Shown here: positions 15,432 to 23,747 of the stretch, one piece after another | How positions within the stretch are numbered: position 1 is the stretch's first letter | How the letters are laid out: every line of letters starts with the position of its first letter | NCBI GenBank assembly: GCA_963751355.1 | Contig: CAVVVS010000045.1 | Coordinates: 1-39,887 of the forward strand | Reading direction: 5' to 3' | Source: CAVVVS01 sp963751355 | Lineage (GTDB): Bacteria; Bacteroidota; Ignavibacteria; Ignavibacteriales; Ignavibacteriaceae | Length of the DNA: 39,887 bases | The notes under the pieces: model-generated | What the model saw: only the letters and a program-made list of their open reading frames with translations | What the model was told of the DNA's origin: nothing | The model's database searches: none | Made by a program: the position numbers and the translations under genes

Positions 15432-16576
15432 AATCGAATAACATAAAAATATATATAGTCTTATTTGCTTTTCTTGGCTTTGCAGGAATATCAAGGGCGA
15501 ATGAACAGCAGGATATAAGTAAAAGCTTCAAAGTAAGTAAGGGAGGACTTCTTAAAGTCACTCTAATGAACGGAAATGTATCTATCACAAGCTGGGATAA
15601 ACTGGAAGTATCCGTTTACATAGAAGGCGCAGGCGATAAAGAAGCTAATCAAATAAAAATTAATCAATCAGGCAACACTATCACTGTCGATGATAACGGC
15701 GGATGGGGATGGTCGAACGATAAAGACGTGAAAGTAAAAGTGCCTGTTGATTTTAATGCCTCTGTAAATACTAATGCCGGCGATATTACAGTTTCAGATA
15801 AACTTGGCGGTTATTTTAAAGCCTTCAGCGGCGGGGGGGATATAACGGCAAAAGATATTTCAGGTGCAACAGACATTTCTACAAATGGCGGAGATATTTC
15901 GGTATCTAATATAGGAAATGATGTAAACTTATCTACAAAAGGCGGCGATGTGCATTGTGCTAATATCTCAGGTAAAGCCGAAATCAATACTATGGGCGGA
16001 AGTGTTAAAATGGGTAATGTAACCGGCAGCGCCAGTGTTTCAACATTCGGAGGTGATATTAGTACAGGCAATATTGGCGGTAAAGCGGAAATAAAAACAC
16101 TAGGCGGAAGTATAAATGTTAACCGCGTCTCCGGAGATGCTAATCTCAGCACAAACGGGGGTGATGTAAATCTTGAAGGTGCGTCAGGAAGTGTTACTGC
16201 AAAAACATTAGGCGGTAATGTAAAATTGAAAAATATTAAAGGTTCTGTTAACGCAAAAACCAATAGCGGTGATGTATCGGTAGAATTAACTCCGAGTGGG
16301 AAAAGTGAGAGCAGAATATCTACTCTGAACGGCGGGATAACACTATACGTTCCGTCAACAGCTAAAGTTAATATTAATGCAAGAGTAAGAGCTTACGGAT
16401 GGTGGACAAGCGGTGATGAAAATAAATATATTATCTCTGATTTTAAGGCTAAATCGATGGAGTCAAGCGACCATTCAAACGGTGTCAGAGCTACTTACAT
16501 ATTAAACGGGGGCGGAGAAACTATTGAGCTAACCAGTGTGAATGATAAAATCAGAATAAAACAATTGAACAAATAA
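15428..16576 (+). CDS. Exported DUF4097-type beta-solenoid protein, copy 1
   Basis: 382 residues with a signal peptide (cleavage near RANEQ, about 24-25). After a lead-in (KVTLMNGNVSITSWDKLEV) residues 115-285 form about ten rungs, most exactly 18 residues long and each starting with Thr-x-Gly-Gly-[DSN], for example TKGGDVHCANISGKAEIN (170-187). Rung starts are at 115, 134, 152, 170, 188, 206, 224, 242, 260 and 278. This is the DUF4097/adhesin-like right-handed beta-helix. DUF4097 proteins have no established activity. The gene overlaps the anti-sigma gene by four bases and has a strong GGAGG site, so its synthesis is tied to the sigma operon. A surface scaffold, adhesin or anti-sigma ligand are possible roles. 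Confidence 0.9.
   Translation: MKSNNIKIYIVLFAFLGFAGISRANEQQDISKSFKVSKGGLLKVTLMNGNVSITSWDKLEVSVYIEGAGDKEANQIKINQSGNTITVDDNGGWGWSNDKDVKVKVPVDFNASVNTNAGDITVSDKLGGYFKAFSGGGDITAKDISGATDISTNGGDISVSNIGNDVNLSTKGGDVHCANISGKAEINTMGGSVKMGNVTGSASVSTFGGDISTGNIGGKAEIKTLGGSINVNRVSGDANLSTNGGDVNLEGASGSVTAKTLGGNVKLKNIKGSVNAKTNSGDVSVELTPSGKSESRISTLNGGITLYVPSTAKVNINARVRAYGWWTSGDENKYIISDFKAKSMESSDHSNGVRATYILNGGGETIELTSVNDKIRIKQLNK
15770..16282 (+). repeat. 54-base periodic coding repeats (beta-solenoid rungs, copy 1)
   Basis: Seven or more in-frame units of 54 bases encode the Thr-x-Gly-Gly rungs. DNA identity between units is modest while the protein pattern is kept, which indicates old repeats under selection rather than recent tandem duplication. 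Confidence 0.8.
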
Positions 16577-16601
16577 TGATATTTATAACAAGGAGTTTAA
16601 A

Positions 16602-17780
16602 ATGAAAAATATACTTATTCTTTTCACCGCCACTCTAATGTTCATTGCTTTCTCAGGCTCTCTTTGGGAAGCCAGCAGCTCATCCGGTTTAATAATTTCT
16701 GCAAATCCGGTTTGTTCTAAATATATAACTCAGGAACAAAATACACCCAAAGAATTTAAAGTTAAGACAGGTCAAAAACTAACAGTAGAGCTCAAAATGG
16801 GAGGTTCCATAAAAATAACCGGATGGAATAAAAATTTTGTTTCGGTAGACAACGAGGATGAGAATAATTTTGATATCAAACAAACCGGTAACGGAATAGA
16901 TATCCACTCAAATTTATTTGGAGGTTCAAATCATCACGGTAAAGTTGTACTCGAGGTGAAAGTTCCTTCAAAATTCGACCTGGATCTTCATACAACCGGA
17001 GGTTCGATTACAATAAATAATGTTGATGGAGAAATGAGAGGCAGAACCATGGGCGGTGATTTGGATTTATCCGGGTTAAAAGGAAATTTGGAATTATCCA
17101 CAATGGGCGGCAAAATTAATCTTTCTGATTCTCATGTTGACGGTAAGGTTAGCACCATGGGAGGCAAGGTTGATATCGAGAATGTTGTCGGAAACGTAAA
17201 AGGTTCGTCTATGGGAGGTAATGTTATTATGAAAAATGTCACCCGGAGAGATGGTGAATCAGTTAAAAACGAGGTGAATATTTCAAGTATGGGCGGTGAT
17301 ATTAATGTAAGCGATGCTCCCAACGGCGCAAGAGTTTCAACAATGGGCGGCAGTATCAATATCGGCAATGCCAATAAATTTGTTAAAGCCAAAACCATGG
17401 GTGGCTCAATCGAATTAAACTCCGTTAGCGGCTGGATTGAAGCAACAACTATGGGGGGTGATATTACTGCCGAAATGGTTGGCGATCCCGCGAAAGGCGA
17501 CAGGCATGTTAAATTGACTTCAATGGGAGGTGATATTACGCTCACCGTTCCTGCCGGATTATCGATGGACGTAGATGTTACACTCGCTTATACAAAAGAC
17601 AGCAGACATAATTATAAAATAAAGAGTGATTTCAACTTGAATCAAAAAACTACATCCGAGTGGGAGTATAAAAACGGTTCACCCAGAAAATACATTTACG
17701 GAACCGGAAATATCAACGGCGGTAAAAATAAAATTGTTATCGAAACTATTAACGGGAATGTGTATTTAAAAAAAGGTTAG
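16602..17780 (+). CDS. Exported DUF4097-type beta-solenoid protein, copy 2
   Basis: 392 residues, signal peptide at 1 to about 27-34. Residues 131-317 are a beta-solenoid whose rungs open with [TS]MGG. The motif Met recurs at 150, 168, 186, 204, 230, 248, 266, 284 and 308, so spacing is 18 residues except for two insertions (26 and 24). Example rung: TMGGDLDLSGLKGNLELS (149-166). Unlike copy 1, the second position is always Met. The N-terminal lead-in (KMGGSIKITGWNKNFVSV) matches copy 1, so the genes are ancient duplicates. AAGGAG precedes the ATG. The gene is 25 bases after copy 1 and is followed by a strong terminator. Function is unknown; surface exposure is inferred. Confidence 0.9.
   Translation: MKNILILFTATLMFIAFSGSLWEASSSSGLIISANPVCSKYITQEQNTPKEFKVKTGQKLTVELKMGGSIKITGWNKNFVSVDNEDENNFDIKQTGNGIDIHSNLFGGSNHHGKVVLEVKVPSKFDLDLHTTGGSITINNVDGEMRGRTMGGDLDLSGLKGNLELSTMGGKINLSDSHVDGKVSTMGGKVDIENVVGNVKGSSMGGNVIMKNVTRRDGESVKNEVNISSMGGDINVSDAPNGARVSTMGGSINIGNANKFVKAKTMGGSIELNSVSGWIEATTMGGDITAEMVGDPAKGDRHVKLTSMGGDITLTVPAGLSMDVDVTLAYTKDSRHNYKIKSDFNLNQKTTSEWEYKNGSPRKYIYGTGNINGGKNKIVIETINGNVYLKKG
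16992..17552 (+). repeat. 54-base periodic coding repeats (beta-solenoid rungs, copy 2)
   Basis: Nine in-frame occurrences of ATGGGNGG encode the [TS]MGG rung starts, mostly 54 bases apart with two longer intervals (78 and 72 bases). The rest of each unit has diverged. Confidence 0.8.
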
Positions 17781-17797
17781 AAAAAGTTTACTAATAA

Positions 17798-17828
17798 AAA
17801 ACCCCGGTATTTGATGTGCCGGGGTTTT
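17798..17828. terminator. Bidirectional intrinsic terminator
   Basis: AAAACCCCGG (17798-17807) pairs with CCGGGGTTTT (17819-17828) around an 11-base loop. The A-run and T-run make it work on both strands, ending the ECF operon and the convergent YceI operon. Confidence 0.92.
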
Positions 17829-17850
17829 AATTAATTTCGGAAAATTTACT

Positions 17851-18492
17851 TCAAAATTTATTTGTGCCTACTATATTGACTTTTATCGGTATCTCATCCG
17901 ACACCCTTTTCCCTAAAACCAAATTTTGCACATTATAGTTCGATAAGGTTATTTTAAAGCTCGCAGTTACCCCAAGAAGATCACCCGGTTCTCTTTTCAT
18001 TGTCTCTGCATTTTGATCCAGGTAAATTAATGTAGCTTCCACAGGAATTTCTTTTGTAACACCGTGCAAGGTAAAATCTCCCAACAAATTTATTTTTAAT
18101 TTGTTATCTGCTAATTTTTGGACATTAGTAACTTTTTTAATCGCAAAAGAAATGGTTGGATAATCTTCGGCATCCAGCCAGCGGGATGATTTTAAATCTT
18201 TATCCCTGTGTTCAATTCCGGTTTGAATAGATTCGGTTGAAATTGATATTTTTCCTTTCAATGTAGATACAACGCTATCTACATTAAAACTTACCGTACC
18301 TTGAACATCGGTAGACATGCCGGTGAAATCTTCAAACGGGGTTGTACTGTGAAATGTTGTTTGATTTCTCCCCAATGTGTCTCTGAACGAAAATGTTTGC
18401 ATTCCTTTAGCCTTCACATTAAAGCCCTGGGGAAACATGGAAACAGCGTAAATTAAGCTCAAAACAAAAGCCGTTTTCAGAATTTTAATCAT
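17851..18492 (-). CDS. YceI-family periplasmic lipid-binding protein
   Basis: 213 residues with a signal peptide (about 1-22). The family pattern is clear: an N-terminal strand with FEDFTGMSTDVQGTVSFN, then SISTESIQTGIEHRDKDLKSSRWLDAEDYPTISF, and a C-terminal FTLHGVTKEIPVEATL. YceI proteins are lipocalin-like beta barrels binding isoprenoid quinones or other polyprenyl lipids. The gene starts four bases inside the end of the preceding small membrane protein gene (ATGA overlap), so the two are translationally coupled; in other bacteria YceI is often paired with a cytochrome b561-like membrane protein, but the partner here is too short for that. It ends at a shared bidirectional terminator. Confidence 0.9.
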   Translation of the reverse strand: MIKILKTAFVLSLIYAVSMFPQGFNVKAKGMQTFSFRDTLGRNQTTFHSTTPFEDFTGMSTDVQGTVSFNVDSVVSTLKGKISISTESIQTGIEHRDKDLKSSRWLDAEDYPTISFAIKKVTNVQKLADNKLKINLLGDFTLHGVTKEIPVEATLIYLDQNAETMKREPGDLLGVTASFKITLSNYNVQNLVLGKRVSDEIPIKVNIVGTNKF

Positions 18493-18758
18493 TTAATTAC
18501 CTTTCTCTTGGACCTGAAAATATAATATAAAACTCCGGTAATAATAATATCTGCTGCGGTAATAACAAGTGTTAAATCGAGTCCCCATATAAATTTGTGT
18601 TCCCAAACATTGTAAGTAGTACCGAAAAGTTCATCCTTTTTCTGAACTAAAATCTGCGTTTTTGTAAAAACCTCATGACCGTAAGACAACCAGATTATGA
18701 AAACCAGCAGAATAATTATTGCCCCCGAAATGATTGATATTTTTTGTTTTTTATTCAT
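18489..18758 (-). CDS. Small two-helix membrane protein, function unknown
   Basis: 89 residues with two predicted membrane helices (about 8-26 and 57-82) separated by an extracytoplasmic loop containing YNVWEHKFIWG. The basic C-terminus (FRSKRKVIK) suggests cytoplasmic ends. ATG at 18758 has AGAAG just upstream. It overlaps the yceI-type gene by four bases, so a joint function with the lipid-binding protein is likely. No heme-binding histidine pair is evident. A candidate promoter lies at 18823-18855. Confidence 0.75.
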   Translation of the reverse strand: MNKKQKISIISGAIIILLVFIIWLSYGHEVFTKTQILVQKKDELFGTTYNVWEHKFIWGLDLTLVITAADIIITGVLYYIFRSKRKVIK

Positions 18759-18822
18759 CTTCTATAAATAATTTTGTTATTTGATGGACTGGATTAAAAC
18801 AAATTATTGAGCTATTAAGCTA

Positions 18823-18855
18823 AAAAATTAACCTTTATTATAACTTATCGTCAAA
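18823..18855 (-). promoter_or_regulatory. Candidate Bacteroidota-type promoter of the YceI operon
   Basis: On the minus strand, TTTG (18855-18852), a 21-base spacer, then TAATTTTT (18830-18823), one mismatch from TAnnTTTG. It would give a leader of roughly 60 bases. Confidence 0.35.
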
Positions 18856-19036
18856 CACATGAATTTGCCGGAAAATTATAGCTTTGTAAAAAATTGGGGA
18901 AGAAGCTTAATAATTTTTGCTGCGCCGGATTTTTTTATTTTATAATATTGTGAATATCTAAGAACCTTTACTATATCCTATAAAATTAAAATAATAATTT
19001 AAAATTGAGTATTTTTTCGTCCAAAAACAGTGTCGT

Positions 19037-19067
19037 TTTGCTTACACTTTTTTAATTAGTAATTTTG
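19037..19067 (+). promoter_or_regulatory. Bacteroidota consensus promoter of the LhgO gene
   Basis: TTTG (19037-19040), 19-base spacer, TAATTTTG (19060-19067): a full match to the -33 TTTG / -7 TAnnTTTG consensus used by the primary sigma factor of Bacteroidota. Transcription should start near 19074, about 45 bases before the ATG. Confidence 0.75.
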
Positions 19068-19118
19068 GTGAAAATTACATTAATATTTAATTAGATATAA
19101 TTTATACTTTTATTATCT

Positions 19119-20336
19119 ATGGCAAATTCAATTACCTACGATATTGCGATTATTGGAGGCGGGATTGTTGGTACCGCCACTGGTATGATGCTTTTAAAAA
19201 ATAAAAACTATTCACTCATACTGCTCGAAGCCGAAAGTAAACTCGCTGCTCATCAGACTGGGAATAACAGCGGAGTAATTCACTCCGGTCTATATTATAA
19301 ACCGGGTTCTTTAAAAGCAAACAACTGTGTTAACGGCAGAACCATGATGTATAATTTTTGTGAAGAGAACAATATCAAGCATGAAAAATGCGGCAAGCTA
19401 GTGATTGCTTCCGCCGAAAATGAATTGCCTGCTTTAAACGAACTGGAAAGAAGGGGAATTGCCAACGGTCTTCAGGGAATAAAAAGATTAAAGAAAGAAG
19501 AAATTAAAGAGTACGAACCGCACGTCTCCGGTATTGAGGGTTTATATGTTCCTGAAACAGGCATTGCCGATTATAAACAGGTAACTGAAACATATGCAGC
19601 TTTGATAGGGAAAACAGGAGGTGAGATTAAAAAAAACAGCCGGTTTATTTCTATAAAGAAAGACGGTAAAGAATTTATTCTTGAAACCACCGCCGGTGAA
19701 ATCAGGTGTAAATTTCTTGTAAATTGCGGAGGATTGCAATCAGATAGAATTGCTAGAATTTGCGGTGTGGATCCGAAATTACAAATAGTACCATTCCGCG
19801 GTGAATATTATAAACTAAAGAAAGAAAAAGAATATTTAGTAAAGAACTTGATTTACCCTGTGCCGGATCCGAAGTTTCCTTTTTTAGGAGTTCATTTTAC
19901 AAGAATGGTAAACGGCGGGATTGAAGCAGGTCCAAACGCGGTGTTAGCATTTAAGCGTGAAGGTTATACTCATAATGATTATTCATTAAAAGATATAACT
20001 CAAATGATAACCTTCGCAGGATTCTGGAAAATGGCAGTCAACTATTATAAAATGGGGTTTACCGAATTTCACAGGTCATACAGTAAATCTGCATTTGTAA
20101 AAGCGCTGCAAAAGCTTATACCGGAAATTCAATATGATGACGTTTACCGGGAGGGTGCCGGTGTAAGAGCACAAGCCCTCGAACCCAACGGAAAGCTGGT
20201 AGATGATTTCAGAATTGTCGAAGCAGAAAGAATGGTACATGTACTTAATGCCCCATCACCTGCTGCTACGGCTTCTTTGAGTATCGGGAAAACTATTGCA
20301 GAAATGGTATCGCAAAGATTTGATGCTGTAAAATAA
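19119..20336 (+). CDS. lhgO: L-2-hydroxyglutarate oxidase (FAD-dependent)
   Basis: 405 residues. The enzyme oxidises L-2-hydroxyglutarate to 2-oxoglutarate, passing electrons to the membrane quinone pool or oxygen; it clears a by-product of promiscuous dehydrogenases and can serve in lysine/glutarate catabolism. The FAD dinucleotide fold is at the N-terminus (IAIIGGGIVGTATG, 9-22, then Glu37), followed by the family signature HQTGNNSGVIHSGLYYKPGS (45-64). The middle FRGEYYKL (substrate domain) and the C-terminal GAGVRAQALEPNGKLVDDF plus NAPSPAATASLSIG are typical. Length is normal. A consensus promoter lies at 19037-19067. The phosphoribosyltransferase gene follows 35 bases on and is likely co-transcribed. 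Confidence 0.95.
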   Translation: MANSITYDIAIIGGGIVGTATGMMLLKNKNYSLILLEAESKLAAHQTGNNSGVIHSGLYYKPGSLKANNCVNGRTMMYNFCEENNIKHEKCGKLVIASAENELPALNELERRGIANGLQGIKRLKKEEIKEYEPHVSGIEGLYVPETGIADYKQVTETYAALIGKTGGEIKKNSRFISIKKDGKEFILETTAGEIRCKFLVNCGGLQSDRIARICGVDPKLQIVPFRGEYYKLKKEKEYLVKNLIYPVPDPKFPFLGVHFTRMVNGGIEAGPNAVLAFKREGYTHNDYSLKDITQMITFAGFWKMAVNYYKMGFTEFHRSYSKSAFVKALQKLIPEIQYDDVYREGAGVRAQALEPNGKLVDDFRIVEAERMVHVLNAPSPAATASLSIGKTIAEMVSQRFDAVK

Positions 20337-20371
20337 TTTTGTTAAGATATGCCTATGAAAAGAGAAATCAT

Positions 20372-21022
20372 ATGGCTTTATTTAAAAATAGAAACGATGC
20401 AGGACAACAATTAGCCGCTGAACTTTTAGAGTATAAAAATAAAGAAGATTTGGTTGTGCTCGGCTTACCGCGAGGGGGAATACCCGTAGCTTATGAGATT
20501 GCTATCCGGTTGAACGCTCCGTTAGATGTTTTTGTAGTAAGAAAACTCGGAGTGCCCGGACAGGAAGAACTTGGGTTTGGGGCAATTGCTTCGGGAGGTG
20601 TTAGAGCATTGAATAAGGATGTTATTGCCACTTTAAATATATCCAATGATATTATTGATATGATAACCGCTACTGAACAAGAAGAATTAGATAAAAAAGA
20701 AAAATTGTTCCGGGGGGGGATGCCCTCTTTTAACGTAAATAATAAAACCACAATGCTGACTGACGATGGTTTAGCAACAGGAGCTACTATGCGGGCTGCG
20801 GTAAATGCACTAAGAATGCACAATCCTGCAAAGATTATTGTTGCAGTGCCGGTTGCTTCCCGCGAGGCATGCCTGTCAATAAGAAATAATGTTGATTATA
20901 TGGAATGCCTTCACACACCGTTATTTTTCAGAGGTGTAAGCAGCTGGTATAATGATTTCTCCCAAACCACCGATTCGGAGGTTGAAAATTTTTTATCGAT
21001 CGCAAAAGCTCGTAATCTTTAA
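20372..21022 (+). CDS. Phosphoribosyltransferase-fold protein
   Basis: 216 residues. The N-terminus FKNRNDAGQQLAAEL (4-18) and LGLPRGGIPVAYEIA (30-44) match a widespread family of free-standing type I PRTase proteins. The PRPP loop is MLTDDGLATGATM (128-140), with two acidic residues before the Gly-rich turn. The base or acceptor is unknown; many relatives are annotated only as putative PRTases, sometimes fused to hydrolases, so catalysis is not certain. ATG at 20372 is preferred, with AAGAGA upstream, over a TTG at 20339 that adds 11 unconserved residues. It follows lhgO and converges with the DPP4 gene across 18 bases. Confidence 0.85.
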   Translation: MALFKNRNDAGQQLAAELLEYKNKEDLVVLGLPRGGIPVAYEIAIRLNAPLDVFVVRKLGVPGQEELGFGAIASGGVRALNKDVIATLNISNDIIDMITATEQEELDKKEKLFRGGMPSFNVNNKTTMLTDDGLATGATMRAAVNALRMHNPAKIIVAVPVASREACLSIRNNVDYMECLHTPLFFRGVSSWYNDFSQTTDSEVENFLSIAKARNL

Positions 21023-21042
21023 AAAGTTGAGACTCAATTTTT
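21022..21042. terminator. Weak bidirectional terminator between convergent genes
   Basis: AAAAGTTGA (21022-21030) pairs with TCAATTTTT (21034-21042), including one G-U pair, around a three-base loop. It is AT-rich and overlaps both genes' stop regions, so strength is doubtful. Confidence 0.35.
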
Positions 21043-23302
21043 AGTTTACTTCTGCACCAACCGGGCAATGTTCATGTAAATATCTTGTCAACAAACTGAA
21101 CAAGTGAAGTCTCGTATTCTTACCTTTATAAATTGAGTGTGTTCTGTTTGGATATACCATCATTGTAAAAGGCATATCCAATGGAATAAGTTTATTTACG
21201 AGGGCTTCGGTGTTTTGATAATGTACATTATCGTCACCGGAGCCGTGTACAATTAATAAATTACCTTTCAAATTTTGAGCAAAATTTATGGGTGAACCGT
21301 TTTTATAACCTTCTGCGTTATCCGACGGTAAGCCCATATACCGTTCTTGATAAATTGTATCATAATACCTTTGATTAGTTACCGGGGCAATCGCCATTCC
21401 CGTACTGTAAGTATTTGGATACCTAAATAAAAGGTTCAATGTCATTGAGCCGCCGCCGCTCCATCCCCAGACGGCAATCCGGCTTGGATCCATGTAAGGA
21501 CGGGATTTTAGCAAGGCTTTAACGGCATCTGATTGATCTTTAGATGCAAGAATTCCGATTTGTCTGTACACGATTTTTCTCCATTCCCGTCCTTTGGGAG
21601 CCGGAGTACCGCGATTATCCACGCTCATTATAATATAACCTTCCTGCGCGAGCATCTGGTGCCATAAATAGTTACTACCCATCCAGCGATCGAGCACGGT
21701 TTGTCCTGCCGGTTCACCGTAAACATTAAACAATACCGGATATTTTTTTGCCTGATTGAAGTTATAAGGTTTTATACAATAACCGTCCAGATTAACACCA
21801 TTATCAATATTTACCTTAAAAAACTCAACATGATTTATCTTCAGCTTTTTAAGTGTGGCTTTTAATTTCTCATTAGTCACTAATGTTTTAACTACTTTAT
21901 GATCCGGAAGATGCACTACATTAATTATAGGCGGTACATCAAAGGAAGAATAGGTATGAATCGCCCATTCGGAGTTGGGTGAAATTTGATATGAATGAGT
22001 ACCCGGTTCGTTTTCAGGTGTAACCCGAGCGAGTTTGCCACTCCCATCTAATGGCATACGGTAAAGATATCTTTGCGTTGCATTATCCGGAGAAGCAATA
22101 AAATAAATCCATCCGTTTTTTTGATCAATACTTTCAACATTTATTACATCAAAATTGCCCGGAGTTACCAGTTTTAGTTTATCGCCGGCTGTTGAACCAA
22201 TATAAACATGCCTCCATCCGTCACGCTCGCTAACCCAGGTAAAATGGCTGCCGTCTTTCAGCCAGTGAAAATCATCGTTCACATCAACCCATGCACTGTC
22301 CTCGTCAACAAAGAGTGTTTGTGCATCGCCATTATTTGCATTACATAACATTACCTGGTTTCTGTTTTGAAGACGATTCAAATGTTCTAAAATTAGTTGA
22401 TTGGAATTATCAACCCAGTACATTCTTACAATGTAGTTATTCCTTGGATTCCCCGGGACTTTCATCCAGGTTGTTTTGCCTCCTTCCGCACTTACTACTC
22501 CAATACGGCATGCGGAATTTTCGGTACCTACTTTAGGATATTGTACGGGTTTTGTAAAAGAATAAAGTGAATCGGTATCATCGATTAATAAAAAGATTCC
22601 AACGCTATCTGCATTAAGATGCCAGTAAGCAATATGTTTACTGTCGGGACTCCAGCGGAAGGCATTTCTGATATCAAGTTCTTCTTCATAAACCCAATCC
22701 GATGTCCCATTAATAATATTTTTAGAACCGTCGAACGTAAGTTGAGTAATTTTGTGCGAAGCCAAATCCTGAACATAAATATTATGTTTCATTACGTATG
22801 CAACTTTTGATTCGTCAGGCGAAAATGTTGCAAACATTAAAGTAGAAAATTCGGCATCACCACCTAATTTAAATAACTTTCCAGTTTCAAGATTTAATAC
22901 CCAATAATCGCCCCTGGTATTATACCGCCAAACTTTTTTAGTATTTGTAAAAATCAAAAGCTTATCCCGGTTTTTCGACCACTCATAATTGGCTATTTGC
23001 AGCGGTTCTTTTTGACCTTCGGGAATAAGTTTTTCAGACGGTACGAGTATTGTTCGCTTCTCTGTAGCAGCATCATATTTAATTATGTCGGTTCCGCCTT
23101 TTACGGTTTTTGAAGGCTCTAATGTTGTATACCCGGAACCGTCATCAAGCCAGCGGGCGGGTCCGAATCTTTGAGAAGCAAAATCCCTTGTATGATAAAT
23201 TCTTTGAAGAGTAATCAATGATGAATCTTCTTTCTGCGCAAACGCAGGTAGAACAAATAAAAATACGAGTGCAAATATAATGCGGTGAGAGTGGTTTTTC
23301 AT
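21041..23302 (-). CDS. Prolyl dipeptidyl-peptidase IV-like S9 peptidase
   Basis: 753 residues with a signal peptide ending at AFAQ23. The enzyme removes N-terminal dipeptides, typically after Pro or Ala, in the periplasm. Residues about 45-500 form the eight-bladed propeller, with the N-terminus-binding acidic motif DWVYEEELD (202-210) that distinguishes DPP4-type members. The C-terminal alpha/beta hydrolase has the triad Ser615 (GWSGGG), Asp690 (HGSGDDNVH) and His722 (RTHSI). GWSGGG differs from the GWSYGG of mammalian DPP4. The start at 23302 is fixed by GGAGG five bases upstream; a GTG at 23329 is upstream of that ribosome site. It would release dipeptides for uptake by an amino-acid-using cell. 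It is likely monocistronic. Confidence 0.94.
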   Translation of the reverse strand: MKNHSHRIIFALVFLFVLPAFAQKEDSSLITLQRIYHTRDFASQRFGPARWLDDGSGYTTLEPSKTVKGGTDIIKYDAATEKRTILVPSEKLIPEGQKEPLQIANYEWSKNRDKLLIFTNTKKVWRYNTRGDYWVLNLETGKLFKLGGDAEFSTLMFATFSPDESKVAYVMKHNIYVQDLASHKITQLTFDGSKNIINGTSDWVYEEELDIRNAFRWSPDSKHIAYWHLNADSVGIFLLIDDTDSLYSFTKPVQYPKVGTENSACRIGVVSAEGGKTTWMKVPGNPRNNYIVRMYWVDNSNQLILEHLNRLQNRNQVMLCNANNGDAQTLFVDEDSAWVDVNDDFHWLKDGSHFTWVSERDGWRHVYIGSTAGDKLKLVTPGNFDVINVESIDQKNGWIYFIASPDNATQRYLYRMPLDGSGKLARVTPENEPGTHSYQISPNSEWAIHTYSSFDVPPIINVVHLPDHKVVKTLVTNEKLKATLKKLKINHVEFFKVNIDNGVNLDGYCIKPYNFNQAKKYPVLFNVYGEPAGQTVLDRWMGSNYLWHQMLAQEGYIIMSVDNRGTPAPKGREWRKIVYRQIGILASKDQSDAVKALLKSRPYMDPSRIAVWGWSGGGSMTLNLLFRYPNTYSTGMAIAPVTNQRYYDTIYQERYMGLPSDNAEGYKNGSPINFAQNLKGNLLIVHGSGDDNVHYQNTEALVNKLIPLDMPFTMMVYPNRTHSIYKGKNTRLHLFSLLTRYLHEHCPVGAEVN

Positions 23303-23747
23303 TTCTTCCTCCAGAAGTGAATTGATCACATTTTAATAAATATTTTATTTGTTTGAAAAGGATACGAAAATACTTAACCAATCAATAATTATGTTTGTGT
23401 ATATCGTTGATTGTAAGTATTAGACCATATATCCAGACGAACAAATGAGCATAAATGATTGCAGGCATTTTTGCACTCCGGTAAGTACAAATAAAATTTT
23501 GGTTAATAATTTAAGATTATCCATAATATACGGCAAGAAGAAAGATAAAATGTATATCGTCAATTATTCACCAATAAAGAATTAAAATAATGTATTGTGG
23601 GAAGGTCTAGATTAACATAGTCATGAATTTCTGAATAAAAGTTATAAATTATCAAAACAGTATAGTTGAGGGAAATCCTATTATGCTTGAAATGGTGGAA
23701 AACATTAATGCCGGGGAATAATTACTCAGCTTATCTTTGTAATTCTC
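23303..23747. other. Noncoding region between TrpB2 and DPP4 genes
   Basis: 445 bases, AT-rich, lying upstream of DPP4 and downstream of trpB2 on the minus strand. No terminator with a clear U-tract, no conserved promoter and no credible small ORF were seen. A distant AATCAA/TTGATT pair near 23380-23415 is probably chance. Confidence 0.4.

Larger units (their letters stand above)
18759..19118. other. AT-rich divergent intergenic region
   Basis: 360 bases between divergent genes. It holds the minus-strand candidate promoter at 18823-18855 and the strong plus-strand promoter at 19037-19067. No small ORF, hairpin terminator or structured RNA is apparent in the rest. Confidence 0.5.

Noticed and set aside
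15811..16263. 150-codon minus-strand frame with repeated Pro-Pro units
   Set aside because: It is the antisense shadow of the Gly-Gly solenoid rungs of the DUF4097 gene; Gly codons read backward as Pro.
17132..17545. 137-codon minus-strand Pro-rich frame
   Set aside because: Same cause: antisense of the [TS]MGG rungs in the second DUF4097 gene.
15770..17552. Regular repeats that could suggest a CRISPR or tandem-repeat array
   Set aside because: The 54-base period is in frame, the DNA units are diverged, and there are no identical repeats with unique spacers.
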